Part shown: one piece after another, positions 36,771-37,439 of the stretch | Layout of the letters: every line of letters starts with the position of its first letter | Position numbering within the stretch: position 1 is the stretch's first letter | Assembly: GCF_014736495.1 (NCBI RefSeq) | Contig: NZ_MDUX01000033.1 | Span: 1 to 37,439, forward strand | From: Candidatus Dactylopiibacterium carminicum | GTDB lineage: Bacteria; Pseudomonadota; Gammaproteobacteria; Burkholderiales; Rhodocyclaceae | DNA length: 37,439 bases | Reading direction: 5' to 3' | Translations under genes and position numbers: made by a program | Notes under the pieces: model-generated | Seen by the model: only the letters and a program-made list of their open reading frames with translations | Told to the model about the DNA's origin: nothing | Database searches by the model: none

Positions 36771-37388
36771 ATGAGCACTACTGCAAGCATTTCCGAGCGC
36801 ATTCCGCACAGTCTGGTCGAAGACGTCCTGGCGCTGATCCTGGGTACCCTGGTGGTGTCCTTCGGTGCGAACCTGCTCAAGCAGGCCGGTGCCGTGACGG
36901 GCGGCACCGCCGGCATGGCCTTCCTGATCCACTACGCCACGGGCATCAAGTTTGGCGTGGCTTTCTTTGTGCTCAACCTGCCCTTTTACTGGCTGGCATT
37001 CCGGCGCATGGGCAAGGGCTTCGTGGTGAAAACCTTCTGCGCGGTGGCGCTGGTATCGGTGTTTACCGAGCTGCACGGCCAGTTCATGGATTTCTCGCAT
37101 CTGGACCCGCTCTACGCCACCGTGTTGGCCAGCGTGGTGATGGGCCTGGGTTTTCTCGTGCTGTTCCGTCATAAGGCCAGCTTGGGCGGGGTGAACATCC
37201 TCGCGCTTTACCTGCAGGACCGCTACGGCGTCCGCGCAGGCAAGGTGATGATGGGCGTGGATGTGTGCGTGGTGCTGACTTCCCTGTTCCTGGTGGATCT
37301 GAGGCTGTTGCTGGCCTCTATCTGCGGCGCGGTGATCCTGAACCTGATCATCGCCATGAATCACCGTCCGGGGCGTTATCAGGCCTGA
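36771..37388 (+). CDS. YitT-family membrane protein
   Basis: An integral membrane protein of 205 residues with about five hydrophobic segments (DUF161/YitT). Evidence: SLVEDVLALILGTLVVSFGANLLKQAGAVTGGTAGMAFLI with the glycine-rich AVTGGTAGMA turn characteristic of the family, a second membrane pair around YATVLASVVMGLGFLVLF, and HKASLGGVNILALYLQDRYG. Most relatives have an added C-terminal domain of about 80 residues (DUF2179), absent here, so this is the short form. The function is not established. It is probably controlled by the neighbouring Lrp/AsnC protein. The remaining 51 bases of the window show no gene. Confidence 0.85.
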   Translation: MSTTASISERIPHSLVEDVLALILGTLVVSFGANLLKQAGAVTGGTAGMAFLIHYATGIKFGVAFFVLNLPFYWLAFRRMGKGFVVKTFCAVALVSVFTELHGQFMDFSHLDPLYATVLASVVMGLGFLVLFRHKASLGGVNILALYLQDRYGVRAGKVMMGVDVCVVLTSLFLVDLRLLLASICGAVILNLIIAMNHRPGRYQA

Positions 37389-37439
37389 GCAACCGTCTTG
37401 GCCGTCAAGCGCTATGCATAGTCGAATCCCACATCGAGC

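Overview
The window is a GC-rich bacterial chromosome segment centred on a replication origin. Gene order rpmH-rnpA-yidD-yidC-mnmE, mnmG-rsmG-parA-parB and dnaA-dnaN-gyrB, two ParB-type parS sites, a GyrB of the long E. coli type and no recF between dnaN and gyrB all fit a betaproteobacterium. The genus cannot be fixed from sequence alone.

Layout. 1-2106: an apparently truncated TPR-like gene, a YoaK/DUF1275 membrane protein and an MliC-type lysozyme-inhibitor lipoprotein, all on the minus strand. 2176-12023: a catabolic and uptake island. A D-hydantoinase/dihydropyrimidinase and an SDR protein run leftward. Divergent from them run a LysR regulator, a DapA-like lyase, an amidase, an Asp/Glu/hydantoin racemase homologue and a four-gene polar amino-acid ABC importer. 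The genes look co-regulated and suit import and opening of a cyclic amide or ureide, but three of the enzymes lack textbook catalytic residues, so the real substrate is open. 12026-14267: a divergent LysR/MFS exporter pair. 14272-17570: a SWIM/SNF2 helicase gene broken by a one-base frameshift. 17772-20183: dsbB, a coupled GNAT acetyltransferase, a tandem universal stress protein that appears to start at ATA, and a small periplasmic protein of unknown function.

20297-29781 (minus strand): a cupin gene coupled to parB, then parA, rsmG, mnmG, a TSUP permease bracketed by two parS sites, a small unknown protein, mnmE, yidC, yidD, rnpA and rpmH. 30082-37388 (plus strand): dnaA, a 611-bp oriC, dnaN, a small BamE-like exported protein, gyrB, an Lrp/AsnC regulator and a YitT-family membrane protein.

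The most notable observations are: (i) the dnaA-dnaN origin holds two diverged, collinear copies of about 223 bp at a constant 392-bp offset, each with DnaA boxes and a dnaN-like translation start, with ATA in place of ATG in the first copy; (ii) a possible hairpin over the dnaN ribosome-binding site that is conserved in both copies; (iii) the hydantoinase cluster with atypical enzymes, including a racemase homologue lacking both catalytic cysteines; (iv) a universal stress protein with a strong Shine-Dalgarno at ideal distance from an ATA codon; and (v) a parS site forming the ribosome-binding region of the TSUP gene.
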